Positions 52,221 through 63,885 of a DNA stretch of 64,000 bases are shown in pieces. Position 1 is the first letter of the stretch. Each line of letters starts with the position of its first letter. A model generated the notes under the pieces. That model was not told the origin of the DNA. It ran no database searches and saw only the letters and a program-made list of their open reading frames with translations. Source of the DNA: Streptomyces sp. CB02009 (GTDB lineage Bacteria; Actinomycetota; Actinomycetes; Streptomycetales; Streptomycetaceae); assembly GCF_001905825.1 (NCBI RefSeq), contig NZ_LIVV01000001.1:661299-725298 (forward strand), given 5' to 3'. A program made the translations under genes and the position numbers.

Positions 52221-55200
52221 GTGGCACGTCAGGAAGGCGCGTCGGTCCGTCAGGGAGCCGGCCTCTTCGAGCGCGAGGCCGCGCTCGCCGCAGCCGAGGA
52301 GGCGCTCGACCTCCTGACCGGTCTGTCGGACGAGCCGTTGTGGCCGGTCGCCGTACCCTCACCCCGCGAGACGCGCGGCCCGCACCTCGTCGCCGTCCCC
52401 GACGAATCCTCCGCCCAGGACACCGATCAGGCGACCGGCCCGCTGCCCACACCGTCCGCGGACCACCGGGGCCCCGGCGGCCGTACCGGGCTGCGACCCG
52501 TGCCCGACAGCGGCGCCGGACCCGCGTCGCTTCCGGAGCACCGGCCCGGCCCCGGTTCCGTGTTCACCTCCGCGGCCGACGACGGCGCCGCGACCGCCGC
52601 GCGCCCCCAAGTCCTCCGCCGCGGCGGCATACTCGCCTACGCCGCCCCCGCCGGCCTCGGCAAGACCACCCTGCTCACCGAGATCCGGCGCCGCGCCGGC
52701 GCCCGCGGCTGCACCGTGCTCTCCGCGCGCGGCGGCGACCAGGAGCAGCGGGTCCCGTTCCACGTCGCCCGGCAGCTCCTCCAGCCGCAGCTGGCCCACG
52801 CCGCCGACGCCGAACTCCGCGAGCGTCTCGGCTCCTGGTACGACATCGTCGGCCCCGCACTCGGGCTCCGCGCCTCCGCCGAAGGCTCCCCGCCCGACCC
52901 GCAGGGTCTGCGCGACGGACTCGACTGGGTCCTCACCCACCTCGCCGTCCGCCGCGCGCCCCTCGTCGTGGTCCTGGACGACGTCCACTGGGCCGACCCC
53001 GAGTCCCTCGGCTGGCTCGCCGCGTTCGCCCCGCGCGCCGAGGAGCTGCCCATGCTCCTCGTCGTCGCCTACCGCCCCGACGAACTCCCCGCCGAGGGAG
53101 TCGAGTTCACCGGACGACGGTCCGGCCAGCGCCCTCTGGACCTCGCCCCGCTGACCTCGTCCGCCGTCGCCCGGCTCGTCCGCGACCGCGTCGGCGCCCA
53201 CGCCGACGACAGCTTCTGCCGCGACTTCTGGTCCGTCACCGCCGGCAACCCCTTCGAGGCGGTCGAACTCGCCGCCAAGGTCCGTGACCAGGGCCTCGAA
53301 CCCACCGCCGACGGAGCCCACGAACTCCCCGACCTCTCCGCCGCCCTCAAGGGCAGCGGCCTCGTCACCCGGCTCGAACGGCTCGGACCCGCCACCGTCC
53401 GCCTCGCCTGGGCCTGCGCGGTCCTCGGCACCGAGATCTCACCCCAGCTGGCAGGCGCCGTCGCCGGTCTCGGGGACGAGGCCGTCGCCGACTGCGCCGC
53501 CCGGCTCCGCGAGGCGCGCGTCCTCGCCGAGGCCGAACAGGCCGACGATCCCCTCCAGTTCGTCCACCCGCTCATCGCGACCACCGTCTACCGCTCCATC
53601 CCGGACGCCACCCGCGTCGCCCTGCACGGTCAGGCCGCCTGGTGCGTCGTCGACGCCGGGCTCGGCCCCACCGCGGCCGCCCGCCACCTCCTGGAGACCC
53701 ATCCCGAGGGCGACCCCTGGGTCGTCGCCCAGCTGCGCGCCGCCGCCGGCGAGAACCTCCGCGCCGGAGCCCCCGACGCGGCCCGCCGCTTCCTCGCCCG
53801 CGCCCTGCGGGAGCCGCCCGCCCCCGGCGACCGGGCCGCCGTCCTCTACGAACTCGGCTGCTCCTCGCTCCTCACCGAGCCCGCCACCACCGTCAACCAT
53901 CTGCGGGCCGCCCTGGAGGAACCGGTCGGCGACCCGGCGCTCCGCCACGGCATCGTCTACCGCCTCGCCCAGGTCCTCGCCCACAGCGACCGCCTCGTCG
54001 AGGCCTCCGAGCTGCTCGGCGAGGAGGCCCGGGTCGCGACCGACGCCCGCAGCCGACTGCGGATGCAGGCCGAGAAGTTCATGTGGGACGCCCTGCGCGC
54101 CGACGAACCGGAGTCGCCCGCCCGGTCCCGGCGCCTCGCGGCGCTCGCCGACCGGCTCACCGGCCGCGACGTCACCGAGCGGTACATCATCGGGCTCCGC
54201 GCCTGGGACGCCACCCTGCGCGCCGAACCCGCCTCGCTCGCCCTGAAGGAGGCCGAGCGCGCCCTCGAAGGCGGCCTCACCTGGGCCGACGAGAGCCGGG
54301 GCTTCGAGGTCCCGGTCCTCGTGGCCCTGCTCCACCTCTACGCCGACCGGCCCGGCCGCGCCGAGGAGCTCTTCGCCGCCGGAACCGCCGAATTCGAGAA
54401 GCAGGGCTGGCGCGGGGCGCACCTCGCCTTCGCGTACACCCTCATCGGCTACATCCGCTTCCGGCGCGGCCGGCTGATGGAGGCCGAGGACTTCGCCCGC
54501 GCCGGACTCCGCCTCGCCGAGCGCGTCGGCGCCCGCACCCCCGCCCTCTGGTACGCCACCGGCGTCATGATCGAGGTCCTCATCGCCCGCGGCCGTACGG
54601 AAGAGGCCGTGCAGGTCGCCCGCGAGCACGACTTCGGCGAGCCGTTCCCCGCAGCCGTCACCATCCCCGACTGCGAGACCGTCCACGCCGAACTGCTGCT
54701 CGCCACCGGCCGCACCCAGGAGGCCGCCGAGGAGCTGGCCGCCGTCGGCAGGCGCCTCGACCCGCGGGGCAAGCGCAACCCCTCCTGCTGCCCCTGGCAG
54801 CTCCACCTCGCGCTCGCCGAGGCGGCGACCTCCCCGTCGAAGGCCCTCGCCACCGCCCACGAGGCCGTCGCCCGCGCCCGCCAGTACGGGGCGCCCTCCG
54901 CGATCGGCCAGGCGCTCCGCGTGACCGCCGAGGTGTCCGAGCCCGCCGACCGCGTGAAGCTCCTGGAGGAGTCCGTCGACTGGCTGGACCAGTCGCCCGC
55001 CGCGTACGAGCTGGCCCGCTCCCTCGTCGCGCTCGGCGCGGCCCTGCGCCGCACCGAGCGTGCCGCGGAGGCCGCCGAGCACCTCTACCGGGGCCTGGAG
55101 GCCGCCCAGGACTGCGGCGCCGACGCCCTCGTCGAGGTGGCCCGCGCCGAGCTCGCGGCGGCCGGGCTCCGCCCCCGGGCCCTCCACCCCGCGGGCACGG

Positions 55201-55403
55201 ACACGCTCACCGCCCGTGAGCGCGCCGCCGCCGATCTCACCGTCCGCGACCAGGACGCGACCGCGATCCTCGGTGTCGACGCCACCACCGTGGCCCGGCT
55301 CCTCTCCGCCGTCTACCGCAAGCTCGGAACCGACCGAACGGGCCTCGCGCAGGCCCTCAGGAACACCGGCCGGGAGCCCCGGGACCCCGCAGGACAGGAC
55401 TGA
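52221..55403 (+). CDS. Large ATPase transcriptional regulator (LAL/LuxR-like)
   Basis: 1060 residues. A short N-terminal helix (GLFEREAALAAAEEALDLL) precedes a disordered Pro/Asp/Gly-rich insertion (about 38-130). An AAA ATPase follows with Walker A APAGLGKTTLL (Gly145-Thr150), Walker B LVVVLDDVHWAD and TAGNPFEAVELA. The long helical middle resembles TPR repeats. The last 60 residues hold a LuxR-like helix-turn-helix (LTARERAAADLTVRDQDATAILGVDATTVARLLSAVYRKLGTD), recognisable but degenerate compared with the GLSNREIA form. Related LAL regulators activate pathway genes. Start GTG at 52221 is the most plausible because the protein then begins just before the conserved N-terminal helix; no strong ribosome-binding site is seen. 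Confidence 0.87.
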   Translation: MARQEGASVRQGAGLFEREAALAAAEEALDLLTGLSDEPLWPVAVPSPRETRGPHLVAVPDESSAQDTDQATGPLPTPSADHRGPGGRTGLRPVPDSGAGPASLPEHRPGPGSVFTSAADDGAATAARPQVLRRGGILAYAAPAGLGKTTLLTEIRRRAGARGCTVLSARGGDQEQRVPFHVARQLLQPQLAHAADAELRERLGSWYDIVGPALGLRASAEGSPPDPQGLRDGLDWVLTHLAVRRAPLVVVLDDVHWADPESLGWLAAFAPRAEELPMLLVVAYRPDELPAEGVEFTGRRSGQRPLDLAPLTSSAVARLVRDRVGAHADDSFCRDFWSVTAGNPFEAVELAAKVRDQGLEPTADGAHELPDLSAALKGSGLVTRLERLGPATVRLAWACAVLGTEISPQLAGAVAGLGDEAVADCAARLREARVLAEAEQADDPLQFVHPLIATTVYRSIPDATRVALHGQAAWCVVDAGLGPTAAARHLLETHPEGDPWVVAQLRAAAGENLRAGAPDAARRFLARALREPPAPGDRAAVLYELGCSSLLTEPATTVNHLRAALEEPVGDPALRHGIVYRLAQVLAHSDRLVEASELLGEEARVATDARSRLRMQAEKFMWDALRADEPESPARSRRLAALADRLTGRDVTERYIIGLRAWDATLRAEPASLALKEAERALEGGLTWADESRGFEVPVLVALLHLYADRPGRAEELFAAGTAEFEKQGWRGAHLAFAYTLIGYIRFRRGRLMEAEDFARAGLRLAERVGARTPALWYATGVMIEVLIARGRTEEAVQVAREHDFGEPFPAAVTIPDCETVHAELLLATGRTQEAAEELAAVGRRLDPRGKRNPSCCPWQLHLALAEAATSPSKALATAHEAVARARQYGAPSAIGQALRVTAEVSEPADRVKLLEESVDWLDQSPAAYELARSLVALGAALRRTERAAEAAEHLYRGLEAAQDCGADALVEVARAELAAAGLRPRALHPAGTDTLTARERAAADLTVRDQDATAILGVDATTVARLLSAVYRKLGTDRTGLAQALRNTGREPRDPAGQD

Positions 55404-55459
55404 CCGCGCCGAGCCGCCCGGCGCGTCGCATCGCGCGCCGGGGCACGTACCATGGCCGT

Positions 55460-55960
55460 ATGTCCTTCCTCCGCCGCCGCAGCGCCGCCACTCCCGCGGG
55501 CCCGGACTTCGATGTCCTGGCCATGGACCCGGGGGACTGGCCCGGTAATCTCGGCGCCGGCCTGCTGCCCGCTCCCGACGGCTCCTGCCAGGGCGTCTTC
55601 CTCCGGTACGACCTGTTCGGCGGCCGCGGCCCCGCGATGATCATCGGCAATCTGCCCGAGGGCTCCCCGGCGCGCGAGCTCACCGACGGCCAGATCCCCT
55701 TCGAGGTGGCCCAGCTGCTCGCCGCCCTCGAGAACGACGAGCCGGTCGAGGTCCTCGACACCGAGGACGTCCCCGTGATGCAGGGCGACAACCTCCTGAT
55801 CGTCCGTCGCCTCAAGCTCTCCGAGAGCCGCATCTCCTGCGTCCAGTTCGACCGCAGCGACAACGTCCTCGTCACGATCGCCAGTTGGGACCGGCCGATC
55901 ACCGACGACCTGTACGCGCTGCTCAAGCCGCTGCCCGCCGAGCTGTTCCAGCAGGGCTGA
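55460..55960 (+). CDS. Conserved hypothetical protein (166 aa)
   Basis: 166 residues, soluble, acidic after a basic N-terminus (MSFLRRRSA). No domain recognised with confidence. Seen: FDVLAMDPGDWPGNLGAGLLP, VFLRYDLFGGRGPAMIIGNLPEG, then a segment with alternating hydrophobic residues (VPVMQGDNLLIVRRLKLSES), suggesting a beta-rich fold. I recall close relatives in many Streptomyces, always of unknown function. Two cysteines (residues 43 and 131 approximately). It precedes the S4-domain gene by 16 bases in the same direction, so the two are probably one transcript. Confidence 0.8.
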   Translation: MSFLRRRSAATPAGPDFDVLAMDPGDWPGNLGAGLLPAPDGSCQGVFLRYDLFGGRGPAMIIGNLPEGSPARELTDGQIPFEVAQLLAALENDEPVEVLDTEDVPVMQGDNLLIVRRLKLSESRISCVQFDRSDNVLVTIASWDRPITDDLYALLKPLPAELFQQG

Positions 55961-55976
55961 CGGGGAGCGGGGGCCG

Positions 55977-56342
55977 ATGAGCGCACGCGTCGACAGCTGG
56001 ATCTGGGCGGTCCGCCTCACCAAGACCCGTGCCCAGGCCGCCGCGGCCTGCCGGGCCGGACACGTCAAGGTCAACGGCGAGCGGGCCAAGCCCGCCCAGG
56101 CGGTGAAGCCCGGCGACGAGGTCCGGGTCTTCCACGGCGGGCGGGAGCGGATCGTCGAGGTCAAGGAACTCCACACCAAGCGGGTCGGCCCGCCGGTCGC
56201 CGTCGAGGCGTACGTGGACAACAGCCCGCCCCCGCCGCCGCGCGAGCACGTGGCCGTCGCCGCCGTCCGGGACCGGGGCGCCGGGCGTCCCACCAAGCGC
56301 GACCGCCGCGAACTCGACGAGCTGCGCGGCCGGCACAGCTGA
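55977..56342 (+). CDS. S4-domain RNA-binding protein (Hsp15-like)
   Basis: 121 residues. The S4 fold is plain: RVDSWIWAVRLTKTRAQAAAACRAGHVKVNGERAKPAQAVKPGDEVRV. A basic C-terminal tail follows (GRPTKRDRRELDEL). E. coli Hsp15 binds stalled 50S subunits carrying peptidyl-tRNA and recycles them; this protein likely does something similar. Actinomycete relatives are of the same length. The ATG at 55977 follows GGGAGCGGGGG. It is the second gene of a short operon with the preceding hypothetical gene and converges on geosmin synthase. Confidence 0.9.
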   Translation: MSARVDSWIWAVRLTKTRAQAAAACRAGHVKVNGERAKPAQAVKPGDEVRVFHGGRERIVEVKELHTKRVGPPVAVEAYVDNSPPPPPREHVAVAAVRDRGAGRPTKRDRRELDELRGRHS

Positions 56343-56357
56343 TCGCCGGAGCGTGGA

Positions 56358-56374
56358 GCGGCCCGCCGGGCCGC
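56358..56374. terminator. Bidirectional terminator hairpin
   Basis: GCGGCCC and GGGCCGC pair across a 3-base loop in the 45-base gap between the convergent S4-domain and geosmin synthase genes. Confidence 0.6.
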
Positions 56375-56387
56375 CCCACCTCCCGCC

Positions 56388-58724
<2,337 letters not shown>

Positions 58725-58745
58725 CTGCTTTGGGCCATGCTTGCG

Positions 58746-60731
58746 TCAGGACGGGGAAACCCGCACGTCAGCAGCCTTCACAAAGGCCACTCGATGGCCG
58801 AACTGGATCTGGTAGTACTGCTCCTGTCCCCGGACGACCGTGTGGCCGCTGCTGTCGAACACCGGCGCGAAGTAGTACTCGCCCGGGGTCCGGTCGCCCA
58901 CCACGTACCGCTGCCCCGCGAGCAGCTGGTACGGCAGCGGCGACACCGCCTGCACCGGCACACCCGTCGGATACGCCGAGGCCTCCGGATAGGCCCGCCC
59001 GTACACCGGCACCGAGGCCAGCCCCTCGCGGGGCGTCAGGACGAGCCCCCGCGCGTTCACCGCCGTCGGCTCCTTCGCCGGATTGTGGAACCAGGCCTTC
59101 TGCCCGAGGTACCAGACCGCCGTCCAGTCGCCCCGGCGCTCCGCCACCGCGTAGCTCTGCCCGGTCGACGCCCGCGCCCCGGTGTCGTTGACCCCGGTGG
59201 TCGACTCCTGCCCGTCCGGCCGCAGACCGATGTCCCTCACCAGGGGCGCGTCGGCGCTCGGCGCGGTGTGCAGGCGCACCGCCCCGCTGCCGTGCGGCGC
59301 GCACGCCTCGCCTGCCGAGGCACAGCCCGTGTAGACCGGCCTGTGGGACCCGAAGTCGGGCCGGATCGTCACCACACCGGACCGGGGGCCGGCACTCGGG
59401 GTGATCGGCCGGCCGAGCAGCGTGAAGTAGTGCGCCCAGTCCCAGTACGGGCCCGGGTCCGTGTGCATGCCCTTGATCGTGGACGTCACCGTCCCCGGCA
59501 CGTTGTCGTGCCCCAGGATGTGCTGCCGGTCGAGCGGGATGTCGTACCGGGCGGCGAGGTACCGCACGAGCCGCGCCGACGACCGGTACATCGCCTCCGT
59601 GTACCAGGAGTCCGGCGCGGTGAGGAACCCCTCGTGCTCCAGGCCCACGGACTTGGCGTTCACGAACCAGTTGCCCGCGTGCCAGCCGACGTCCTTGAGC
59701 GCCACGTGCTGGGCGACGTGCCCGTCGGAGGAGCGCAGCGAGTACTGCCACGAGACGTACGTCGGGTCCTGCACCAGCTTCAGGGTGACGTCCCAGGTGG
59801 CCTCGGTGTCATGGACGACGATGTAGTCGATCGACTGGGAGGCGGGCCGGTTCGCCTTGTCGTGGTTGCCGTAGTCGCCGTCGCCGAACTCCTCGTACGG
59901 CGCCGGGATCCACTCGCAGGCCACCGTGCGCGGACACTCCACGGGCCCGCCGGCCGGCGGGCGCAGGCCGAGTCCGGCGATCTGCGCCGTGTCGGGCGCG
60001 ACCGCGGGGGCGGCCGCCAGCGTCACCGTCTGCCCGCTGTCCGTCGTCCGCGACTCGCCCGACCGGATCACGTCGAACACGTCGTCCGCGTACCGGGTGG
60101 CGGTCGCCGAGTCGTCGGCGCCCGAGTACCGCGCCACCGCCCCGTACCAGTCGGCCGGGTCCGCGCTCGCCGGCCGGCCGGACTCCCGCTGCGCCGCGGC
60201 CAGCAGCGCCGCGCCGCCCTCGACGTTCGCGGCCGTACGGGTCCGCAGCTCCTCGGCCGGAATCCCGGACAGCGCGGACGCCCGCTCCAGGGTGCGCAGC
60301 CGCGCGGGCAGCGAACCGGCGGACGGGACGGCGGCGGGCTCGGTCGCCCCCGCGCCGGAGCGCACGGCGCGCGAGGAGTCCCCGCGCGGGTCCTCCGTAC
60401 CGTCCGAGTGGTGCGGCGGCGCCTCGGCAAGCGCCGTCACCGCGTCCGTCAGATGCATCGGACCGTAGCCGCCGGTCACACTCGGCGCACCGCCGTGGGC
60501 GTCCCAGCGCGACTGGATGTACGCGACGGCGAGGAGCACGCTCTCCGGTACGCCGTGGCGCGCGGCCGCCCGCGCGAACTGTTCCTGGAGGACACCCGCG
60601 TCGGGCGCCTCGGCACCGGCCGGCGGGGCGGCGGACAGGAGCGGGAGCAGCAGGGCGGTCGACGCGAGGGCGACCAGGGCCTTCGGCAGACGACGCGACG
60701 GCGTACGTCCGGGGGACGCGGAACGGGGCAA
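58746..60731 (-). CDS. Secreted N-acetylmuramoyl-L-alanine amidase (PGRP/amidase_2)
   Basis: 661 residues. A signal peptide (RLPKALVALASTALLLPLLS followed by an A-x-A site) gives export. Residues 40-250 include a helical region with an EALA-type SLT-like look (YIQSRWDAHGGAPSVTGGYGPMHL). The amidase_2/PGRP domain spans about 295-450: zinc-ligand His in IVVHDTEATWD, QYSLRSSDGHVAQHVALKDVGWHAG, GLEHEGF and GHDNVPG. The last 200 residues hold two SH3-like segments (VRLHTAPSADAPLVRDIG; GDWTAVWYLGQKAWFHNP). It cleaves the bond between MurNAc and the stem peptide. TTG start at 60731 follows GGAGGC closely. The 298 bases upstream hold a GTTCCC/GGGAAC inverted repeat (60836-60857). Confidence 0.9.
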   Translation of the reverse strand: MPRSASPGRTPSRRLPKALVALASTALLLPLLSAAPPAGAEAPDAGVLQEQFARAAARHGVPESVLLAVAYIQSRWDAHGGAPSVTGGYGPMHLTDAVTALAEAPPHHSDGTEDPRGDSSRAVRSGAGATEPAAVPSAGSLPARLRTLERASALSGIPAEELRTRTAANVEGGAALLAAAQRESGRPASADPADWYGAVARYSGADDSATATRYADDVFDVIRSGESRTTDSGQTVTLAAAPAVAPDTAQIAGLGLRPPAGGPVECPRTVACEWIPAPYEEFGDGDYGNHDKANRPASQSIDYIVVHDTEATWDVTLKLVQDPTYVSWQYSLRSSDGHVAQHVALKDVGWHAGNWFVNAKSVGLEHEGFLTAPDSWYTEAMYRSSARLVRYLAARYDIPLDRQHILGHDNVPGTVTSTIKGMHTDPGPYWDWAHYFTLLGRPITPSAGPRSGVVTIRPDFGSHRPVYTGCASAGEACAPHGSGAVRLHTAPSADAPLVRDIGLRPDGQESTTGVNDTGARASTGQSYAVAERRGDWTAVWYLGQKAWFHNPAKEPTAVNARGLVLTPREGLASVPVYGRAYPEASAYPTGVPVQAVSPLPYQLLAGQRYVVGDRTPGEYYFAPVFDSSGHTVVRGQEQYYQIQFGHRVAFVKAADVRVSPS

Positions 60732-61029
60732 GGCAGCCTCCAGAGGCGGGGGGTGACACCGGGGCGTGCGGGGCCGAACCCGTACAGGGGTATCGGCTCC
60801 CGGACGATCCGTCAATCACGCCCACGCACAGGCAAGTTCCCACGTCAGAGCGGGAACGGAGGCAGGCCGGCGGAGTTTCGCGGAGACGGGTCCCGGGCCT
60901 GGGACGCGTCAGTGGAGTGGACCATTGGCTCGCCCCGCCGAGGGCGGAGACGCCAGTGCGCCGCGTCCCGGTGTGTCGGCACCGGGCACACGGCGCACCC
61001 CCCCCGTGTCGTCGGTCGGGCCCGCCCGT

Positions 61030-62157
61030 TCAGCGCGTCCCGACCGCCGCGCGCACGGCCCGCCGTGCCATGGCGCAGTCGTCGTGCAGCCGCCTCAGGA
61101 GCAGCCGCTGTTCCTCGCCGGGCGCGAGCGCGCCCGTGGGCACCGGTACGGAACCGGCCGGCGGAGCCTCCTTCATGGTGCGCTGCACCGCCGTCTCGTA
61201 GGTCCGGATCTCCCGGGTCAGCACGATCATCAGGTTCACCAGGAAGGCGTCCCGGGAGGCCGCGCCCGCCTGCTGGGCGAGCTGACTGATCTGGCGCCGG
61301 GCGAGCGGCGCGTCCCCGAGTACGGCCCACAGGGTCGCCAGGTCGTAGCCGGGCAGGTACCAGCCGGCGTGCTCCCAGTCGACGAGGACCGGGCCCGCGG
61401 GGGAGAGGAGGATGTTGGAGAGCAGGGCGTCACCGTGGCAGAACTGGCCCATGCCCTGGCGGCCGCCCGCGTGCGACAGCCCGTGGAGCAGCTTCTGCAG
61501 GTCGTCCCGGTCCCGGTCGGTGAAGAGACCGAGCTCGTGGTAGCGGGCGATCCGGGCGCCGTAGTCCAGCGGCGCGTCGAACGTCCCGGCCGGCGGCCGC
61601 CAGGCGTTGAGCCGGGCGATCGCGCCGAGCGCGGCCCGCACGTCCGCGCGGGGCGGGGCCTCGACGGGGTGGCGCGAGAGCGCCGCCGCCCGTCCCGGCA
61701 TCCGCTCGATCACCAGCGTGCAGTTCTCCGGGTCGGCCGCGATCAGCCGGGGCGCCCGCACCGGCGGACGGTGGCGGACGAAGGAGCGGTAGGAAGCTAT
61801 CTCGTGCCGGAACCGCTCGACCCACGCGGGGGAGTGGTCCAGTAAACACTTCGCGACCGCCGTGGTCCGCCCGGTCGTTCCGACGATCAGTACGGAACGT
61901 CCGCTGCGCCGCAGCACCTGGACCGGGTTGAACTCCGGGCAGATGCGGTGGACGGAGGCGATCGCGATCTTCAGCTGCGCCCCCTGGGGGCCGGAGAGAT
62001 CGATTCTCCCGCTGATCGGCTGGGTACCCGTGCCGGTCACCCAGCGCCGCGGCCGTACGGCCTGCGGGGCGGGTGCGAGGTAGGGTCCGGCGCCGGCCGG
62101 GACGATCCGGTGCTGCGGCCGGGGCGGGGCGGACACGGAGGACGATGCTGTGTACAT
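61030..62157 (-). CDS. Aminoglycoside-phosphotransferase-fold kinase
   Basis: 375 residues. The APH/choline-kinase fold is seen in a nucleotide region ([20 protein letters not shown]), Brenner motif [13 protein letters not shown] with the catalytic Asp, and the metal-binding [18 protein letters not shown]. The first 60 residues are a Pro-rich extension. Such proteins phosphorylate small molecules (sugars, aminoglycosides, homoserine); substrate unknown. [11 protein letters not shown] keeps the D...N pair needed for catalysis. No good ribosome-binding site precedes the ATG at 62157, so the start is uncertain. It is divergent from the nsdA-like gene across 234 bases. Confidence 0.87.
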   Translation of the reverse strand: MYTASSSVSAPPRPQHRIVPAGAGPYLAPAPQAVRPRRWVTGTGTQPISGRIDLSGPQGAQLKIAIASVHRICPEFNPVQVLRRSGRSVLIVGTTGRTTAVAKCLLDHSPAWVERFRHEIASYRSFVRHRPPVRAPRLIAADPENCTLVIERMPGRAAALSRHPVEAPPRADVRAALGAIARLNAWRPPAGTFDAPLDYGARIARYHELGLFTDRDRDDLQKLLHGLSHAGGRQGMGQFCHGDALLSNILLSPAGPVLVDWEHAGWYLPGYDLATLWAVLGDAPLARRQISQLAQQAGAASRDAFLVNLMIVLTREIRTYETAVQRTMKEAPPAGSVPVPTGALAPGEEQRLLLRRLHDDCAMARRAVRAAVGTR

Positions 62158-62319
62158 GGAGGTGACAGATCCCTTCGTGTGCCGACGAGTTGCGTGCGTC
62201 GCCCCGCCCGCCCCCCGGTCCGCACCCTGGGGAATGAGGGCCGGTCGGCGGGGCGGGGTGGCGCATTCCTACCTGACACCCGGGCGCGGGTGGCGGAACA
62301 TCTCGCGCACCCTGGCGAA

Positions 62320-62363
62320 GCCTGGCGAATTGTCGCCAGGCCTATGACAGAGGGCTACTGTCA
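62320..62363. promoter_or_regulatory. Two adjacent hairpins in the nsdA leader/promoter
   Basis: GCCTGGCGA/TCGCCAGGC with a 4-base loop (62320-62341), then TGACAG/CTGTCA with a 7-base centre (62345-62363), ending 28 bases before the nsdA GTG. CCTGGCGAA is also directly repeated at 62311. They may be operators or RNA structures. Confidence 0.55.
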
Positions 62364-62391
62364 ACTCAGCCGAGAACCTGGGGGCTTAGAC

Positions 62392-63885
62392 GTGAGCGGA
62401 CACACCAACACCCGCCTGGCGGACCTGTTCGGCCTGGCCGGATGGTCCAAGGGCGAACTCGCGAGACTGGTCAACCGGCAGGCGGCGGCCATGGGCCACC
62501 CCCAGCTGGCGACCGACACCTCGCGGGTGCGGAGGTGGATCGACCGGGGCGAGACCCCGCGTGATCCCGTCCCCCGGGTGCTGGCAGCACTGTTCACCGA
62601 GCGACTCGGCCGTGTCGTGACCATCGAGGACCTCGGGTTCGTACGACACGGGCGCAGCGGAAAGCAGCAGGACGTCAGGAAGACGGAGAACCCTGACGGG
62701 CTGCCCTGGGCACCCGATCGTACGGCGGCGGTCCTCACCGAATTCACGGGAATGGACCTCATGCTCAACCGACGCGGCCTGGTGGGCGCGGGTGCCGCGC
62801 TTGCCGCCGGCTCCGTACTCAGCAATGCCATGCACGACTGGCTGCAGACCGACCCCGCTCGCCAGCGGGCCCCCCAGCGGGCCAGCGATCCCCTCCACGC
62901 CGACCCCGCCGGGTTCGACCGCTACGAGGCCGCCCCCATCGGGTCGGAGGAGATCGAGGCGCTGGAGCACTCGGTGGAGGTGTTCCGTGCCTGGGACGCC
63001 TCCCGGGGTGGCGGACTCCAGCGCAAGGCCGTGGTGGGCCAGCTCAACGAGGTGGGCGGCATGCTCGCCTACCGCCACGCCGACCACCTTCAGCGGCGCC
63101 TCTGGGGCGTCGCCGCCAACCTGGCCGTCCTGGCCGGCTGGATGTCCCACGACGTGGGCCTCGAACCCACGGCGCAGAAGTACTTCGTGATCGCCGCCCA
63201 CGCGGCCCGCGAGGGCGGCGACCGGCCGAGGGCCGGTGAGGCGCTGTCCCGTGCCGCCCGTCAGATGGTGCACCTGGGCAGGCCCGACGACGCCCTCGAC
63301 CTGATGAAGCTCGCCCAGGACGGCTCGGGCGAACGCGTCCTGCCCAGGACCCGGGCCATGTTCCACACCATCGAGGCCTGGGCGCAGGCCTCGATGGGCC
63401 GGGGCCAGGCCATGCGCCGCACCCTCGGCGAGGCCGAGGACCTGTTCGTGTCCGACCGGCGCGACGAGGAGCACCCCAGCTGGATGCAGAACTTCGACGA
63501 GGCCGACCTGCACGGCATGCAGGCCCTCGCGTACCGCACCCTGGCGGATCACGACCCGGCCGCGGCCGTCCCCGCCCAGCGCCACGCCAAGCTGGCGCTC
63601 GAACTGCGGCGCGGCGGGCACAACCGCTCGAAGCTCTTCGACCACATCTCGCTCGCCTCGGCCTGCTTCATCGCCGACGACCCCGAGCAGGCCGACCGGT
63701 ACGCCCGGCTCGCCCTGATGTCCATGGGGGAGACCTCGTCCCACCGCACCTGGGACCGGCTCCGCGAGATGTACCGGCTCACCGGGCAGTACGCCGGCTA
63801 CGCGAGGATCGAGCACCTTCGCGAGGAGATCGAGCTGGCACTGCCGAGGTCCCCGGTCAACCGGCCGAGGACGGGGCAGGCCTGA
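62392..63885 (+). CDS. nsdA: NsdA-like developmental regulator (TPR protein)
   Basis: 497 residues. The N-terminal 85 residues form a helix-turn-helix-like region (GWSKGELARLVNRQAAAMGH, DTSRVRRWIDRGETPRDPVPRVLAALF); LVGAGAALAAGSVLSNAM is a hydrophobic patch at about 130; the rest is a helical TPR-like array (YFVIAAHAAREGGDRPRAGEALSRAARQMVHLGRPDDALDLM). Wording is close to what I recall for S. coelicolor NsdA (SCO5582), a negative regulator of sporulation and antibiotic production. GTG at 62392 matches the family N-terminus SGHTNTRLADLFGL; an in-frame ATG at 62344 would add 16 residues but lies in a hairpin. It is divergent from the APH-fold gene. Confidence 0.88.
   Translation: MSGHTNTRLADLFGLAGWSKGELARLVNRQAAAMGHPQLATDTSRVRRWIDRGETPRDPVPRVLAALFTERLGRVVTIEDLGFVRHGRSGKQQDVRKTENPDGLPWAPDRTAAVLTEFTGMDLMLNRRGLVGAGAALAAGSVLSNAMHDWLQTDPARQRAPQRASDPLHADPAGFDRYEAAPIGSEEIEALEHSVEVFRAWDASRGGGLQRKAVVGQLNEVGGMLAYRHADHLQRRLWGVAANLAVLAGWMSHDVGLEPTAQKYFVIAAHAAREGGDRPRAGEALSRAARQMVHLGRPDDALDLMKLAQDGSGERVLPRTRAMFHTIEAWAQASMGRGQAMRRTLGEAEDLFVSDRRDEEHPSWMQNFDEADLHGMQALAYRTLADHDPAAAVPAQRHAKLALELRRGGHNRSKLFDHISLASACFIADDPEQADRYARLALMSMGETSSHRTWDRLREMYRLTGQYAGYARIEHLREEIELALPRSPVNRPRTGQA

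Noticed and set aside
61030..62157. APH-fold gene as aminoglycoside resistance
   Set aside because: The fold is shared by many small-molecule kinases and it lies beside a developmental regulator with no antibiotic cluster; substrate left open.
62150..62347. 65-codon plus-strand frame in the nsdA upstream region
   Set aside because: It opens beside a GGAGGTGA-like sequence, but the product is unlike any family I know, and the interval is better explained as the APH/nsdA divergent promoter region.
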